Positions 41,669 through 50,683 are shown, counted from the stretch's first letter. The stretch is 64,000 nt of DNA from Ramlibacter tataouinensis (GCF_001580455.1 NZ_CP010951.1:3683001-3747000); one strand, 5' to 3'. Notes: generated by a model not told the origin, from the letters alone. Numbers and translations: made by a program.

Positions 41669-43027
41669 CTACTGCGCCAGCGGCGTGGCGACCAGCGTGT
41701 TGAGGCGTGCCAGGTCCTCGGGAGCCAGCGTGCCGCTGGCCTGGCGCAGCTTCAGGTGGCCGAGCACCACGTTGTAGCGGGCCTGCGAGAGGTCTCGCTT
41801 GGTCAGGTACAGCTGGCTCTGTGCATTGAGCACGTCGATGTTGATCCGCACACCCACCTGGTAGCCCACCCGGTTGGCGTCCAGCGAACTCTGGCTCGAA
41901 GCTTCCGCCGCCTCCAGCGCCTTGACCTGGCTTTGGACCGAGACCAGGCTGAAGTAGGCGGCGCGCGTCGCCTGCGCCACGCTACGGCGCGTATTCTCCA
42001 GGTCGGCCTGCGCCTTCTCTTCCAGTGACAGCGTTTCGCGCACGCGGTTTTGCGTCGCGAAGCCCGCGAACAGCGGCAGGTTGAACGCCACGCCTACGGT
42101 GCCGGTGTCGGTGCGGTTGAACACGGCGACCTGCTGGTTGCCGTTCGGGTTGCGGATGACGTTGTAGCTGGCCACCAGGTCCAGCGTCGGCTTGTGCCCG
42201 GCGCGCGCCTTCTCGGTTTCCAGTTGCGCGATTTCAAGCGCCTGGCGCGCCTGCAGGATGGAAGGGCTGACCGTTTCCCCCCGGTCCACCCAGGCCTGCG
42301 GGTCGGCCGGATTCGGCGGCGGCAGCTCGGTGACGGTGAGCGGGGCGGGATTGACGTTGGGGCGCCCGACCAGCGAGTCGAGCGCCAGCTTCTTGACCCG
42401 CAGGTCGTTCTCGCCCTGGATTTCCTGCGCGATCACCAGGTCGTAGCGCGATTGCGCCTCGCGCGTGTCGGTGATGGTGGTGGTTCCCACTTCGAAGTTG
42501 CGCTTGGCCGAGGCCAGCTGCTCGGCCACCGCGGCTTTCTGACCGCGCACGAAGGCCAAGGTGTCCTGCGCTGCCAGCACGTCGAAGTACGCCTGGCTCA
42601 CGCGCACGATCAGGTCTTGGCTCGCGGCCGTGAGCTGCTGCTGCGCGAGGTCGGCCTGGCGCTTGCCCTGCTCGTAGGCCGCCAAGTTGGCGGGCCGGTA
42701 CAGCGGCTGCGAGGCGCTGACGGTGCCGGTCTGCGCGGTGAAGGTGCGGTCGATCGGCGGGAAGGTGCCTGGTGCGAACCCGTTTTCGAAGTGCACGCGC
42801 GACGCGCCGGCGGCCAGGTTGGCGCTGGGCAGGATGTTGGCCCTGGCCTGCTCGGCGCGATAGATGTTGGCGTCGTACAGGGCCTTGGCCGACTGCCAGG
42901 TGGCGTCATAGGCGCGCGCCGACTCGTACAGCTCGAGCAGGTTCTGCGCCTGCGATGGGGCGGCAAATGCCGCTCCCAACAGCAGAGGCAGCAATTTCAG
43001 GCGCAAGGGGGTCCACGTGAAGCTCAT
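41669..43027 (-). CDS. TolC-family outer-membrane efflux protein
   Basis: Outer-membrane channel of tripartite efflux or type I secretion. The 452-aa product has a signal peptide (about 1-28, cleavage after SQA), then two internally repeated halves of long helices and short strands typical of OEP proteins (LLELYESARAYDATWQSA; later LEIAQLETEKARAGHKPTLDLVASY). It is the last gene of a minus-strand run that starts with TetR, adaptor and RND pump, and probably supplies their outer-membrane exit. AGGAGGG precedes the ATG. Confidence 0.92.
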   Translation of the reverse strand: MSFTWTPLRLKLLPLLLGAAFAAPSQAQNLLELYESARAYDATWQSAKALYDANIYRAEQARANILPSANLAAGASRVHFENGFAPGTFPPIDRTFTAQTGTVSASQPLYRPANLAAYEQGKRQADLAQQQLTAASQDLIVRVSQAYFDVLAAQDTLAFVRGQKAAVAEQLASAKRNFEVGTTTITDTREAQSRYDLVIAQEIQGENDLRVKKLALDSLVGRPNVNPAPLTVTELPPPNPADPQAWVDRGETVSPSILQARQALEIAQLETEKARAGHKPTLDLVASYNVIRNPNGNQQVAVFNRTDTGTVGVAFNLPLFAGFATQNRVRETLSLEEKAQADLENTRRSVAQATRAAYFSLVSVQSQVKALEAAEASSQSSLDANRVGYQVGVRINIDVLNAQSQLYLTKRDLSQARYNVVLGHLKLRQASGTLAPEDLARLNTLVATPLAQ

Positions 43028-43041
43028 GCTCCCTCCTGGTT

Positions 43042-43377
43042 TCAGTATCTCGGAACGCTTGGATCGACTTCCTGCGACCAGGCGTCGATGCCGCCCGCCA
43101 AGTTGGCGACGTGATCGAAGCCCTGGGCGGCCAGGAACATGGCCACACGCTGGCTGCGGTTGCCGTGGTGGCAAAGGATGGCCAGCGGGCGCGCCGGGTC
43201 GAGCTCGGCCAGCCGGCCCGGAATCTGGTTCATGGGGATGTGCACCAGCTCGAAGCCGCCGGGATTGACGCTTGCGGCCCGCAGTTCCACCGGCTCGCGC
43301 ACATCGAGGACGACGGCGTTGCCGCCCTGCGAGCGGATCCAGTCAGGCAGTTGGGCGGGGCGGACCTGGTCGATCAT
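43042..43377 (-). CDS. Rhodanese-like domain protein
   Basis: 111-aa single-domain sulfurtransferase-like protein, GlpE-sized, cytosolic. The active-site loop AILCHHGNRSQ carries the catalytic cysteine C69; DVREPVELRAA (about 25-35) is the other conserved motif. It can in principle move sulfane sulfur to cyanide or thiols; the in vivo role is unknown. Start shares one base with the stop of the methyltransferase gene (TGATG), and it lies 14 bp from the TolC gene. Confidence 0.9.
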   Translation of the reverse strand: MIDQVRPAQLPDWIRSQGGNAVVLDVREPVELRAASVNPGGFELVHIPMNQIPGRLAELDPARPLAILCHHGNRSQRVAMFLAAQGFDHVANLAGGIDAWSQEVDPSVPRY

Positions 43378-44066
43378 CAGAAGGAGAAGCGAGAGGGTTC
43401 GGGGAAGTTGCGCAGGCGCGGCGCCAGCGTGTCCCAGGGCTGCGAGGTGCTGTAGGCGGTCTCGCTGGTGCGCGTGATGAAGGTGGCGCGCATGATGGGC
43501 TCGCCGCCGGCGATGGCGGCCAGGCGGCCGCCCACCTTCAGCTGCTTGAGCAGCGCGGGCGGCACTTCGGCTACCGAGCCGCTCAGCACGATCACGTCGA
43601 ACGGCGCTTCGCCGGGCAGGCCGCCGGCACCGTCGGCCTCGCGCACCTCGACGTTGCCGATGCCGGCGCGTTGCAGGTTCTCGCGGGCCATGCGGGCCAG
43701 CTGCGGCTCGATCTCCAGCGAGATCACCCGCTGGGCGCGGCTGGCCAGCAGCGCGGCCATGTAGCCGGAGCCGGCCCCGACTTCGAGGACCTTCTCGATG
43801 CCGGTGAGTTTCACGTCCTGCAGCACGCGCGCTTCCACCTTGGGTTCGAGCATGCACTGGCCGCGCTGCAGCGCCTCCTCGGTCGCGCCGAACAGGGGGA
43901 TCTGCATGTCCACGAAGGCCAGCGCCTTGTGCGCCAGCGGCACGAAGTCCTCGCGCCGCACGCGCGACAGGAGTTGGAGCACATCCAGGTCGAGCACGTC
44001 CCAGGGACGGATCTGTTGCTCGATCATGTTGAAGCGGGCGCGTTCGATATCGGCAGGGGCGTTCAT
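43377..44066 (-). CDS. Protein-L-isoaspartate O-methyltransferase family protein
   Basis: 229-aa SAM-dependent methyltransferase of the Pcm family, which repairs isoaspartyl residues. It has FNMIEQQIRPWDVLD at the N-terminus, the SAM loop VLEVGAGSGYMAALLA (about 93-108) and FDVIVLSGSVAEVP. It is a divergent member: the usual VSxPxMVAxM motif is replaced by CMLEPKVEARVL, so substrate use is less certain. It lies 29 bp after the RND pump gene and overlaps the rhodanese gene. Confidence 0.85.
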   Translation of the reverse strand: MNAPADIERARFNMIEQQIRPWDVLDLDVLQLLSRVRREDFVPLAHKALAFVDMQIPLFGATEEALQRGQCMLEPKVEARVLQDVKLTGIEKVLEVGAGSGYMAALLASRAQRVISLEIEPQLARMARENLQRAGIGNVEVREADGAGGLPGEAPFDVIVLSGSVAEVPPALLKQLKVGGRLAAIAGGEPIMRATFITRTSETAYSTSQPWDTLAPRLRNFPEPSRFSF

Positions 44067-44095
44067 GATGGGACTGTTGGCGTGGCTGATCAGGA

Positions 44096-47000
44096 CTAGT
44101 CCTCGATTTTAGAGGCGGGCAGGGCGCCGGCGCCGCCCCCGGCCGCGGCCTGGCCGGCGGCGGCCGGCGCCCGCCGGCGGCGGGCCCAGCGGGCGAGGTC
44201 GTCCAGGTAGCAATAGACCACCGGCACCACCACCAGCGTCAGCAGCGAGGAGGTGATCACCCCGCCGATCACGGACTGGCCCATGGGCGCGCGCTGCTCC
44301 GAGCCCTCGGTCAAGGCGAAGGCCAGCGGCACCATGCCGAAGATCATCGCCAGTGTGGTCATCAGGATTGGGCGCAGCCGCACCTTGGCGGCGTGCAGCA
44401 GCGCCTCGGAGCGTTCCATGCCCTGCTCGCGCATGCGGATGGCGAAGTCCACCAGCAGGATGGCGTTCTTGGTCACCAGCCCCATCAGCATCACGATGCC
44501 GATGATGGAGAACATCGACAGCGTGGAGCCGAACATCAGCAGTGCCAGCACCACGCCGATCAGGGTCAGGGGCAGCGAGGTCATGAGCGCCAGCGGCTGC
44601 AGGAAGCTCTTGAACTGGCTGGCCAGGATCATGTAGATGAAGACGATCGCCATCGCCAGCGCGGACACCGCGTAGGCGAAGGATTCGGCCATGTTCTTGG
44701 CCGAGCCGCTGAACTGGTAGCGGTAGCCGGGCGGGAAGGCGATGCCGTCCAGCACCTTGCGGATGTCGTTGGAGATCTCGCCGGCCGAGCGGTTGTAGGC
44801 GTTGCCATTGATCGCGACCTCGCGCGCGAGGTCGCGCCGGTTGATCTGGTTGGGGCCGGTGGATTCCTTCACCTGCGCCAGCTGGTTCAGGCGCACCACG
44901 CGCGAACTGCCGTCCGGGTGGGTGCCGGTGGCGAAGGGCAGGCGCTCCAGGTCCTGCGGCGCCTTGCGCGCGTCCGGGGCCAGCCGCACGTTGACGTCGT
45001 AGGTCTGGTCATCGGGGGCGCGCCAGTTGCCCACCGTCTGGCCGGCCACCAGGGTGCGCAGCGATGCGCCGACCTGCGCCACCGACAGCCCCAGGTCGGA
45101 GGCGGCGTCGCGGTTCACGTCGACCTCGATCACCGGCTTGTCGGGCTTGACGCTGGAGTCCAGGTCGACCAGCCCGGGGATGTCGCGGATCTTCTGCGTG
45201 ACCAGCCGCGACAGCCGCTCCAGTTCCTTGAGGTCGGTGCCCTGCAGCGAGAACTCGATCTGCTTGTTCCCACCCACCGCGTCCAGCAGGCCGACGTGCG
45301 TGACCGTGATGCCCGGCACCTGCGCCAGCCGCTGGCGCAGCACGCCGGACATCTGGTCCACGCTCATGCTGCGGTCCTTGCGATCCACCAGCCGCACGTA
45401 GACGGATGCGTAGATCTTGCCCTGCGCGTTGCCGGTGTTGATGGTGGCCAGCGTGTATTGCACCTGCGGAAACTCGCGCACGATCGCCTCGACCTGCCGG
45501 GCCTTGGCCTCGGTCACCTCCAGCGAAGAGCCGACCGGCGTGTAGAAGTTGATCGAGGTCTCGGAATAGTCGGCCTTGGGCACGAACTCCGTGCCCACCA
45601 GCGGGACCATGAAGATGCTCAGCAGGAACACCGCGGCGGCCACGGCCAGGGTCGTGAGCTTGTGCGCCAGCGACCAGCGCAGGATGTCCTGGTAGGCGTT
45701 GCCCAGGGCGTCGGTCGCGCGGTCGAACCAGCCGGTGATGCGGCCGATGGTGCGGTCGTAGAGACTGCGCCGGCCGCGCGCCTTGCCGTGCGCCTCGATC
45801 TCGGGGTCGTGCCACACCGAGGACAGCATCGGGTCCAGCGTGAAGCTCACGAACATGGAAATCATCACCGCGGCGACGATGGTGATGCCGAACTCATGGA
45901 AGAACTTGCCGATGATGCCGCCCATGAAGCCGATCGGCAGGAACACCGCCACGATGGAGAAGGTCGTGGCCAGCACCGCCAGGCCGATCTCCTGCGTGCC
46001 GTCCAGCGACGCCTGGAACGGTCCCTTGCCCATCTGCACGTGGCGCACGATGTTCTCGCGCACCACGATCGCGTCGTCGATCAGCAGGCCCACGCACAGC
46101 GACAGCGCCATCAGCGTGATCATGTTGATCGAGAAGCCGAAGGCGTACATGAACAGGAAGGTGCCGATCAGCGCGATCGGCAGCGTCAGGCCGGTGATGA
46201 CGGTGGAGCGCCAGGAATTGAGGAACAGGAACACGATCAGCACCGTGAGCAGCGCGCCCTCGATCAGGGTGCGCCGCACGTTCTCCACCGACACCCGGAT
46301 GGCGCGCGAGCCGTCCATGATCTCGGCCAGGCGCACGCCCGGCGGCAGCTGCGCGTTGATCTCGTTGACGGTCTTCTTCAGGCCGTCGACCACCTCGATG
46401 GTGTTCTCGTCCTGCGCCTTCTGCACCGCCAGCAGCAGGGTGCGCCCGCCGTTGTAGAGCGCCAGGCTGTCGATCTCCTGGGCGCCGTCGGCCACCCGGG
46501 CGACCTGCTCCACGCGGACCGGCGTGTTGTTCTTGCGGGTGACGATGATCTTGCCGAAGTCCTCCGGCCGCTGCATGCGCGCGTCCACCTGCACCACGCG
46601 GTCCTGCGACAGCGAGCGGATCGCGCCCACCGGCAGGTCCTGGTTCTCGGCCCGCACGGCGGCGGCCACCTGGTCGGCGGTCACGCCCAGGGCTTCCATC
46701 GCCTGCGGGTTGAGGTAGATGTTGATCTCGCGCTTGGTGCCGCCCACCAGCGTCACCGAGCCCACGCCGCGCACGTTTTCCAGGCGCTTCTTAAGCACCT
46801 GGTCGGCCCAGTTGGTGAGCTCCACGGCGCTCATGGCGCGGCCCCTGGAGGCGTCCGGCAGCACCGCCAGCGACCAGATCGAGCGCGCGGCCGGGTCGAA
46901 GCGCAGCACGCGCGGCTCCTTCACCTCGGTGCGGAACAGCGGCCGGATAGAGGCCACCTTCTCGCGCACGTCCTCGGCGGCCTTGCGCCCGTCGACATGG

Positions 47001-47290
47001 AGCTGGAACTCGATGATGACGACCGACTGGCCCTCATAGCTGCGCGAGGTGAGGGCGTTGATGCCGGCGATGGAGTTGACGCCTTCCTCGATCTTCTTGG
47101 TGACTTCGCTCTCGACGATTTCGGGCGAGGCGCCGGGGTATTCGGCGGTCACCACCACGACCGGAAAGTCGATGTTCGGGAACTGGTCGACTTTCAGCCG
47201 TTGCAGGGAAAACAGCCCCAGCACGACGATGGCAAGCATCACCATGGTCGCGAAGACCGGGTTCTTCAGGCTGACGCGGGTGAACCACAT
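44096..47290 (-). CDS. RND multidrug efflux pump, inner-membrane subunit
   Basis: 1064-aa HAE-1-type proton-driven transporter (AcrB/MexF-like). It shows FTRVSLKNPVFATMVMLAIVVLGLF as the first helix, two large periplasmic domains, the two-aspartate proton relay in LCVGLLIDDAIVVREN (helix 4), and the second six-helix bundle near the C-terminus (SIIGIVMLMGLVTKNAILLVDFA). The Ala/Gly-rich tail is disordered. It lies 15 bp after the adaptor gene. Substrates cannot be read from sequence. Confidence 0.96.
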   Translation of the reverse strand: MWFTRVSLKNPVFATMVMLAIVVLGLFSLQRLKVDQFPNIDFPVVVVTAEYPGASPEIVESEVTKKIEEGVNSIAGINALTSRSYEGQSVVIIEFQLHVDGRKAAEDVREKVASIRPLFRTEVKEPRVLRFDPAARSIWSLAVLPDASRGRAMSAVELTNWADQVLKKRLENVRGVGSVTLVGGTKREINIYLNPQAMEALGVTADQVAAAVRAENQDLPVGAIRSLSQDRVVQVDARMQRPEDFGKIIVTRKNNTPVRVEQVARVADGAQEIDSLALYNGGRTLLLAVQKAQDENTIEVVDGLKKTVNEINAQLPPGVRLAEIMDGSRAIRVSVENVRRTLIEGALLTVLIVFLFLNSWRSTVITGLTLPIALIGTFLFMYAFGFSINMITLMALSLCVGLLIDDAIVVRENIVRHVQMGKGPFQASLDGTQEIGLAVLATTFSIVAVFLPIGFMGGIIGKFFHEFGITIVAAVMISMFVSFTLDPMLSSVWHDPEIEAHGKARGRRSLYDRTIGRITGWFDRATDALGNAYQDILRWSLAHKLTTLAVAAAVFLLSIFMVPLVGTEFVPKADYSETSINFYTPVGSSLEVTEAKARQVEAIVREFPQVQYTLATINTGNAQGKIYASVYVRLVDRKDRSMSVDQMSGVLRQRLAQVPGITVTHVGLLDAVGGNKQIEFSLQGTDLKELERLSRLVTQKIRDIPGLVDLDSSVKPDKPVIEVDVNRDAASDLGLSVAQVGASLRTLVAGQTVGNWRAPDDQTYDVNVRLAPDARKAPQDLERLPFATGTHPDGSSRVVRLNQLAQVKESTGPNQINRRDLAREVAINGNAYNRSAGEISNDIRKVLDGIAFPPGYRYQFSGSAKNMAESFAYAVSALAMAIVFIYMILASQFKSFLQPLALMTSLPLTLIGVVLALLMFGSTLSMFSIIGIVMLMGLVTKNAILLVDFAIRMREQGMERSEALLHAAKVRLRPILMTTLAMIFGMVPLAFALTEGSEQRAPMGQSVIGGVITSSLLTLVVVPVVYCYLDDLARWARRRRAPAAAGQAAAGGGAGALPASKIED

Positions 47291-47305
47291 GCTGATGTCG
47301 TCGCG

Positions 47306-48493
47306 TCAGGGGCTGGGCTTGCTGGCGGCCGCGACGGGCGCGGGCGCCGGCGCCGGCGCAGGGGCGGCGGGCGGCGCGGTGAACTTCACCGCCGTGCCTT
47401 CGCGCAGCGGCCCGAGGCCGCCGTGGATCACCTGGGCGCCGGCGGCCAGTCCCTTGACCGCCACCATGATCTCCTGGCCCGATTCGCCGCGCACGCCGGG
47501 CTCGACCGGCTTGTGCGCCACCTGGTCGTTCTCCACGACCTGCACATACGGCGCCGGCTTGTCGGTGCGCACGGCCGACAGCGGCACGGCGACCGCCGAG
47601 ACCCGCCCTGTGCCCAGCGTGCCCTGGGCGAACAGTCCGTGCCGCAGCCCTTCGGGATTGTCGATCGCCAGGTAGGCCAGCACGCTGCGGCTGCCGGTCT
47701 GGGCGCTGGGATTGATGCGCACCACCCGGGCAGCGAAGGGCTTGCCGCTGCCCTCGACCTGCAGCAGGGCCTGCTGTCCCACCCGCACGCCCACCGAGTC
47801 GGTGGCGCTGAGCGTGGCTTCCAGTTCCAGCCGGCTCAGGTCCACGATCTCCACCACCTTGGCGTCCACGCCCACGCGCTCGCCGGGTTGGGCGGCGCGC
47901 AGGGCCACCACGCCGGAGATCGGCGCGGTGAGCACGGTGTCCTGGAGGGTCTTGCGCGCCATGTCGACGGCCGCCAGTGCCGCCTGGTGGGTGGCCTTGG
48001 CGGCACTCAGGTTGTTCTGCGAGGTGTCCAGCGTCGTCTTCGAGATGAAGCCCTGGTCCACCAGCGCCTTGTTGTTGTCCCATTGGCGCTGCGCAATGTC
48101 GATCTGCGCCTTGGCCGAATCGGCTTGCTGCTCCGCCTGCTTGAGCCGCGCCAGGAATTCGGTGGCCTCGATGCGGGCGATCACCTGGCCCGCCTTGACC
48201 ACGTCGCCTTCGCGCACCGTGAGGCCCTGCAATTCGCCGGCGGCCCGCGCCTTGACGATGGCGGTGTTCACCGCCTTGAGCGATCCGGAGATCGGCAGGC
48301 CCTGCGCCAGCTCGCGGCTGGCGGCCTTGAAGACGTCGCTGGCGGCGAGTTCCACCACCGCCTGCACCTTGGCCCCGGCCTGCGCGACCGCATCCTGCTT
48401 CGCCTTGCGGGCCGACAGCGCGCGGGCGCCACCCACGGCGATCAGGACCACGGCCAGCCCGGCGGCCAGCCACTTGTAGTGATTCTTCGTCAT
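47306..48493 (-). CDS. RND efflux periplasmic adaptor (membrane fusion protein)
   Basis: 395-aa AcrA/MexA-like adaptor linking the RND pump to TolC. It has an N-terminal membrane anchor (about 8-25), a biotinyl-lipoyl half motif ARAAGELQGLTVREGDVVKAGQVIARIE (about 82-109), a helical hairpin (about 112-170), the returning lipoyl half TAPISGVVALRAAQPGERVG, and a beta-barrel. The C-terminal Ala/Pro tail is low complexity. ATG overlaps the TetR stop (ATGA). Confidence 0.95.
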   Translation of the reverse strand: MTKNHYKWLAAGLAVVLIAVGGARALSARKAKQDAVAQAGAKVQAVVELAASDVFKAASRELAQGLPISGSLKAVNTAIVKARAAGELQGLTVREGDVVKAGQVIARIEATEFLARLKQAEQQADSAKAQIDIAQRQWDNNKALVDQGFISKTTLDTSQNNLSAAKATHQAALAAVDMARKTLQDTVLTAPISGVVALRAAQPGERVGVDAKVVEIVDLSRLELEATLSATDSVGVRVGQQALLQVEGSGKPFAARVVRINPSAQTGSRSVLAYLAIDNPEGLRHGLFAQGTLGTGRVSAVAVPLSAVRTDKPAPYVQVVENDQVAHKPVEPGVRGESGQEIMVAVKGLAAGAQVIHGGLGPLREGTAVKFTAPPAAPAPAPAPAPVAAASKPSP

Positions 48494-49191
48494 TTCCGGT
48501 TGCGTCCCGCGCCCTTGTCGTTGTCTTCCGGCCGCGTGCACAGCCCACGCAGCATAGTCTCCATGTGGCAGGAGAGATAGCGCTCGGCATCGAGCGGATG
48601 GTCGGTGGGCACGCAGGCTCCGAGCGAATGCTTGCCCATGATCAGGAACACCATCGAGGCCGTGATGAGGTAGGCGGCGTACTCGATGTCAGGCACGTGG
48701 AGCTCGCCGCGGTCGACGCCGCGCTGCAGGATGCGGCGCAGCAGGTCCTGCCCCGGCCTGATCACTTCCTGCTGGTAGAAGGCGGCGATGTCCGGGAAGT
48801 TGCGTGCTTCGCTGATGATCAGCTTGGTGATGCCGGAGGCGCGGGTCATCCCCACGCGCTCCCACCACACTTTCATGCAGTAGCGCACCATGTCCGCGGA
48901 ACTGCCTTCGAAGCGCTCGAACTCCTGGTTCCATTCCTGGAAGCGGCCGGAGATGTTCTCGCGCACCACGGCCTTGAACAGCTCTTCCTTGCTCGGGAAA
49001 TACAGGAACAGGGTGCCCTTGGAAACGCCGGCGCGAGCGGCCACTTCCTCGGACTTGGTGGCAGCAAAGCCTTTTTCGACGAACAGGTCCAGCGCGGCGT
49101 CCAGCAGTTCGCCCGGCCGGGCTTCTTTGCGCCGTTCGCGCTTGGCCTGGGTTTCCTCGACCCGGCCACCGATCAACTTGGAAAGTGCCAT
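48490..49191 (-). CDS. TetR-family transcriptional repressor
   Basis: 233-aa local repressor of the efflux operon. The N-terminal helix-turn-helix (about 28-72) reads LLDAALDLFVEKGFAATKSEEVAARAGVSKGTLFLYFPSKEELF; the C-terminal helical domain would bind ligand. First gene of TetR–adaptor–RND–(methyltransferase–rhodanese)–TolC, all on the minus strand. A sigma-70 promoter and a palindromic operator precede it, consistent with autoregulation. Confidence 0.93.
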   Translation of the reverse strand: MALSKLIGGRVEETQAKRERRKEARPGELLDAALDLFVEKGFAATKSEEVAARAGVSKGTLFLYFPSKEELFKAVVRENISGRFQEWNQEFERFEGSSADMVRYCMKVWWERVGMTRASGITKLIISEARNFPDIAAFYQQEVIRPGQDLLRRILQRGVDRGELHVPDIEYAAYLITASMVFLIMGKHSLGACVPTDHPLDAERYLSCHMETMLRGLCTRPEDNDKGAGRNRK

Positions 49192-49209
49192 GGAGGCGCC
49201 ATTTTAATG

Positions 49210-49223
49210 ACTGACTGGTTAGT
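49210..49223. promoter_or_regulatory. Probable TetR operator
   Basis: ACTGACTGGTTAGT, a palindrome of form ACTnACnnGTnAGT, covers the predicted transcription start of the TetR operon. Its layout matches operators of AcrR/TetR-type efflux regulators. Confidence 0.65.
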
Positions 49224-49252
49224 AATATAGCTTTGACCCCGCGAAGCGTCAA
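49224..49252 (-). promoter_or_regulatory. Sigma-70 promoter of the efflux operon
   Basis: On the minus strand TTGACG (49252-49247), an exact 17-nt spacer, and TATATT (49229-49224). This is the best-matched promoter in the window. The palindromic operator lies immediately downstream. Confidence 0.75.
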
Positions 49253-49342
49253 GGCGAGGCGGGCGCCGCCCAAGGTAAATCCGCAGTAAAGCCGCGCCCT
49301 TGCCGATGCGACTACATTCTTCGAATCCAACGAGGACTTCTC

Positions 49343-49879
49343 ATGAGCGACTTGCAGACCATCGTGCTGGGGGGCGGCTGCTTCTGGTGCACCGAGGCGG
49401 TGTACGTGAAGGTGCGCGGCGTCACCGATGTGGAGTCCGGCTACAGCAACGGCCAGGTCCAGCAACCGAACTATGAACAGGTCTGCACCGGCAACACCGG
49501 GCACGCCGAGGTGGTGAAGCTCACGTACGACCCGCAGCAGGTCAGCACCCGCCAGATCCTGGAGATCTTCTTCGTGGTCCACGACCCGACGCAGCTCAAC
49601 CGGCAGGGCAACGACACCGGCACCCAGTACCGCAGCGGCATCTACTACACCACGCCCGAGCAGAAGCAGGTGGCCGACGACATCATCCGCGAGATGAGCC
49701 AGGACAAGCTGTTCGGCAAGCCGATCGTCACCGAAGTGCAGCCGCTGGCCAACTACTGGCCGGCGGAGGAATACCACCAGGACTTCTTCGAGAAGAACCC
49801 CTACCAGGGCTACTGCGTTGCCGTGGCGGCCCCCAAGGTTGCCAAGTTCCGCAAGACCTTCGCCTCACTGGTCCGCTGA
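49343..49879 (+). CDS. msrA: Peptide-methionine (S)-S-oxide reductase MsrA
   Basis: Repairs oxidised methionine (S-sulfoxide) using thioredoxin. The 178-aa product has the catalytic GGGCFWCTEAVY (C13 nucleophile), GYSNG, HAEVVKLTYDP and ANYWPAEEYHQDFFEKNPYQGYC; the late Cys in GYC is the likely recycling residue. A GAGGA ribosome-binding site lies upstream and a TACATT at 49313-49318 is a possible -10. Its last codons form one arm of a perfect palindrome shared with the convergent permease gene. Confidence 0.97.
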   Translation: MSDLQTIVLGGGCFWCTEAVYVKVRGVTDVESGYSNGQVQQPNYEQVCTGNTGHAEVVKLTYDPQQVSTRQILEIFFVVHDPTQLNRQGNDTGTQYRSGIYYTTPEQKQVADDIIREMSQDKLFGKPIVTEVQPLANYWPAEEYHQDFFEKNPYQGYCVAVAAPKVAKFRKTFASLVR

Positions 49880-49906
49880 ACCAGGCATTTGCCTGGTTCA
49901 GCGGAC
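49871..49906. repeat. Perfect palindrome at the msrA / permease 3' ends
   Basis: 17-bp arms (49871-49887 and 49890-49906), no mismatch, two central bases. It contains the last codons and TGA stops of both convergent genes, each ending GTC CGC TGA (…Val-Arg-stop). There is no T-run on either side, so it is not a classical terminator, though a strong hairpin would form in both mRNAs. Confidence 0.85.
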
Positions 49907-50683
49907 TGGGACTGAAACTCCCGCCTGCGGCGCGCGCCGGGCGAGCATCGCGCACACGCCGCCGCACAGGGCCAGCGCGCACACGATGATCGCGCCCGAC
50001 GGCAGGTCGAACAGGGCCGACAGCGCCAGCCCAAGGGCATAGCCGGCCGCGCCGATGGCGTAGGCCAGCGGCAAGCGGCCCCGCGCTGCGCCGCGCGTGG
50101 CCAGCGCGGGAATGATCAGGCTGGAAAACACCAGGTACACCCCCACCAGCTGCACCGAGGCGGTGACCGCGATGGCGAACACGCCATAGAAGCCGAAGCG
50201 TCCCAGCCTGCGCGCGATGCCGCTTCGAATGACTGCCAGCAGCACCAGCGTCACGGCCGCGAGCCAGGCCAGCTGTGCGGTGTCGACCCACAGGATCTGG
50301 CCCACCAGCAGATCCTTCAGGTTTTCGCCGCCGTGCGGGTTGTGGGCCACCACCAGGATGCCCACGCAGGAGGCCAGCACGAACAGCACGCCGATCAGCG
50401 CTTCCTGCTGCTGCGCCGCGCGGCGCTCCGTCCAGGTCAGCAGCAAGGCACCCAGCAGGGCAGCGACCACGGCCGCTGCCTGCACCCAGATGCCCCGTTC
50501 CGGCAAGCCGGCCGCCTGCGCCACGACCACGCCGAGCGCGGCGATTTGCGCGATCGCGAGGTCGATGAAGACGATGCCGCGGTCCAGCACTTCCGTGCCC
50601 AGTGGCACATGCGTCGCCAGCACCAGCAGCCCCGCCGCCAGCGCCGGGCCCAGGATGCTCCAGTCCAATGCGGCCCAGTTCAT
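49898..50683 (-). CDS. ZnuB-like metal ABC transporter permease
   Basis: 261-aa polytopic protein with about eight hydrophobic helices, of the ABC-3 (ZnuB/MntB/TroC) permease family. Recognisable pieces are VLDRGIVFIDLAIAQIAALGVVVAQ, the cytoplasmic segment RGAARGRLPLAYAIGAAGY, and VQLVGVYLVFSSLIIPALA. ATG overlaps the stop of the binding-protein gene (ATGA). The metal is unproven; zinc or manganese is expected. No ATPase gene lies beside it. Confidence 0.88.
   Translation of the reverse strand: MNWAALDWSILGPALAAGLLVLATHVPLGTEVLDRGIVFIDLAIAQIAALGVVVAQAAGLPERGIWVQAAAVVAALLGALLLTWTERRAAQQQEALIGVLFVLASCVGILVVAHNPHGGENLKDLLVGQILWVDTAQLAWLAAVTLVLLAVIRSGIARRLGRFGFYGVFAIAVTASVQLVGVYLVFSSLIIPALATRGAARGRLPLAYAIGAAGYALGLALSALFDLPSGAIIVCALALCGGVCAMLARRAPQAGVSVPVR

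Noticed and set aside
44393..48580. Open frame of 1395 codons on the plus strand
   Set aside because: It lies opposite the RND pump and adaptor genes, has no recognisable domain, and consists of His/Arg/Gln/Asp-rich residues typical of antisense frames in GC-rich DNA.
49321..49335. TTCGAATCC as a tRNA T-loop
   Set aside because: No matching T-arm, acceptor stem or anticodon arm surrounds it.
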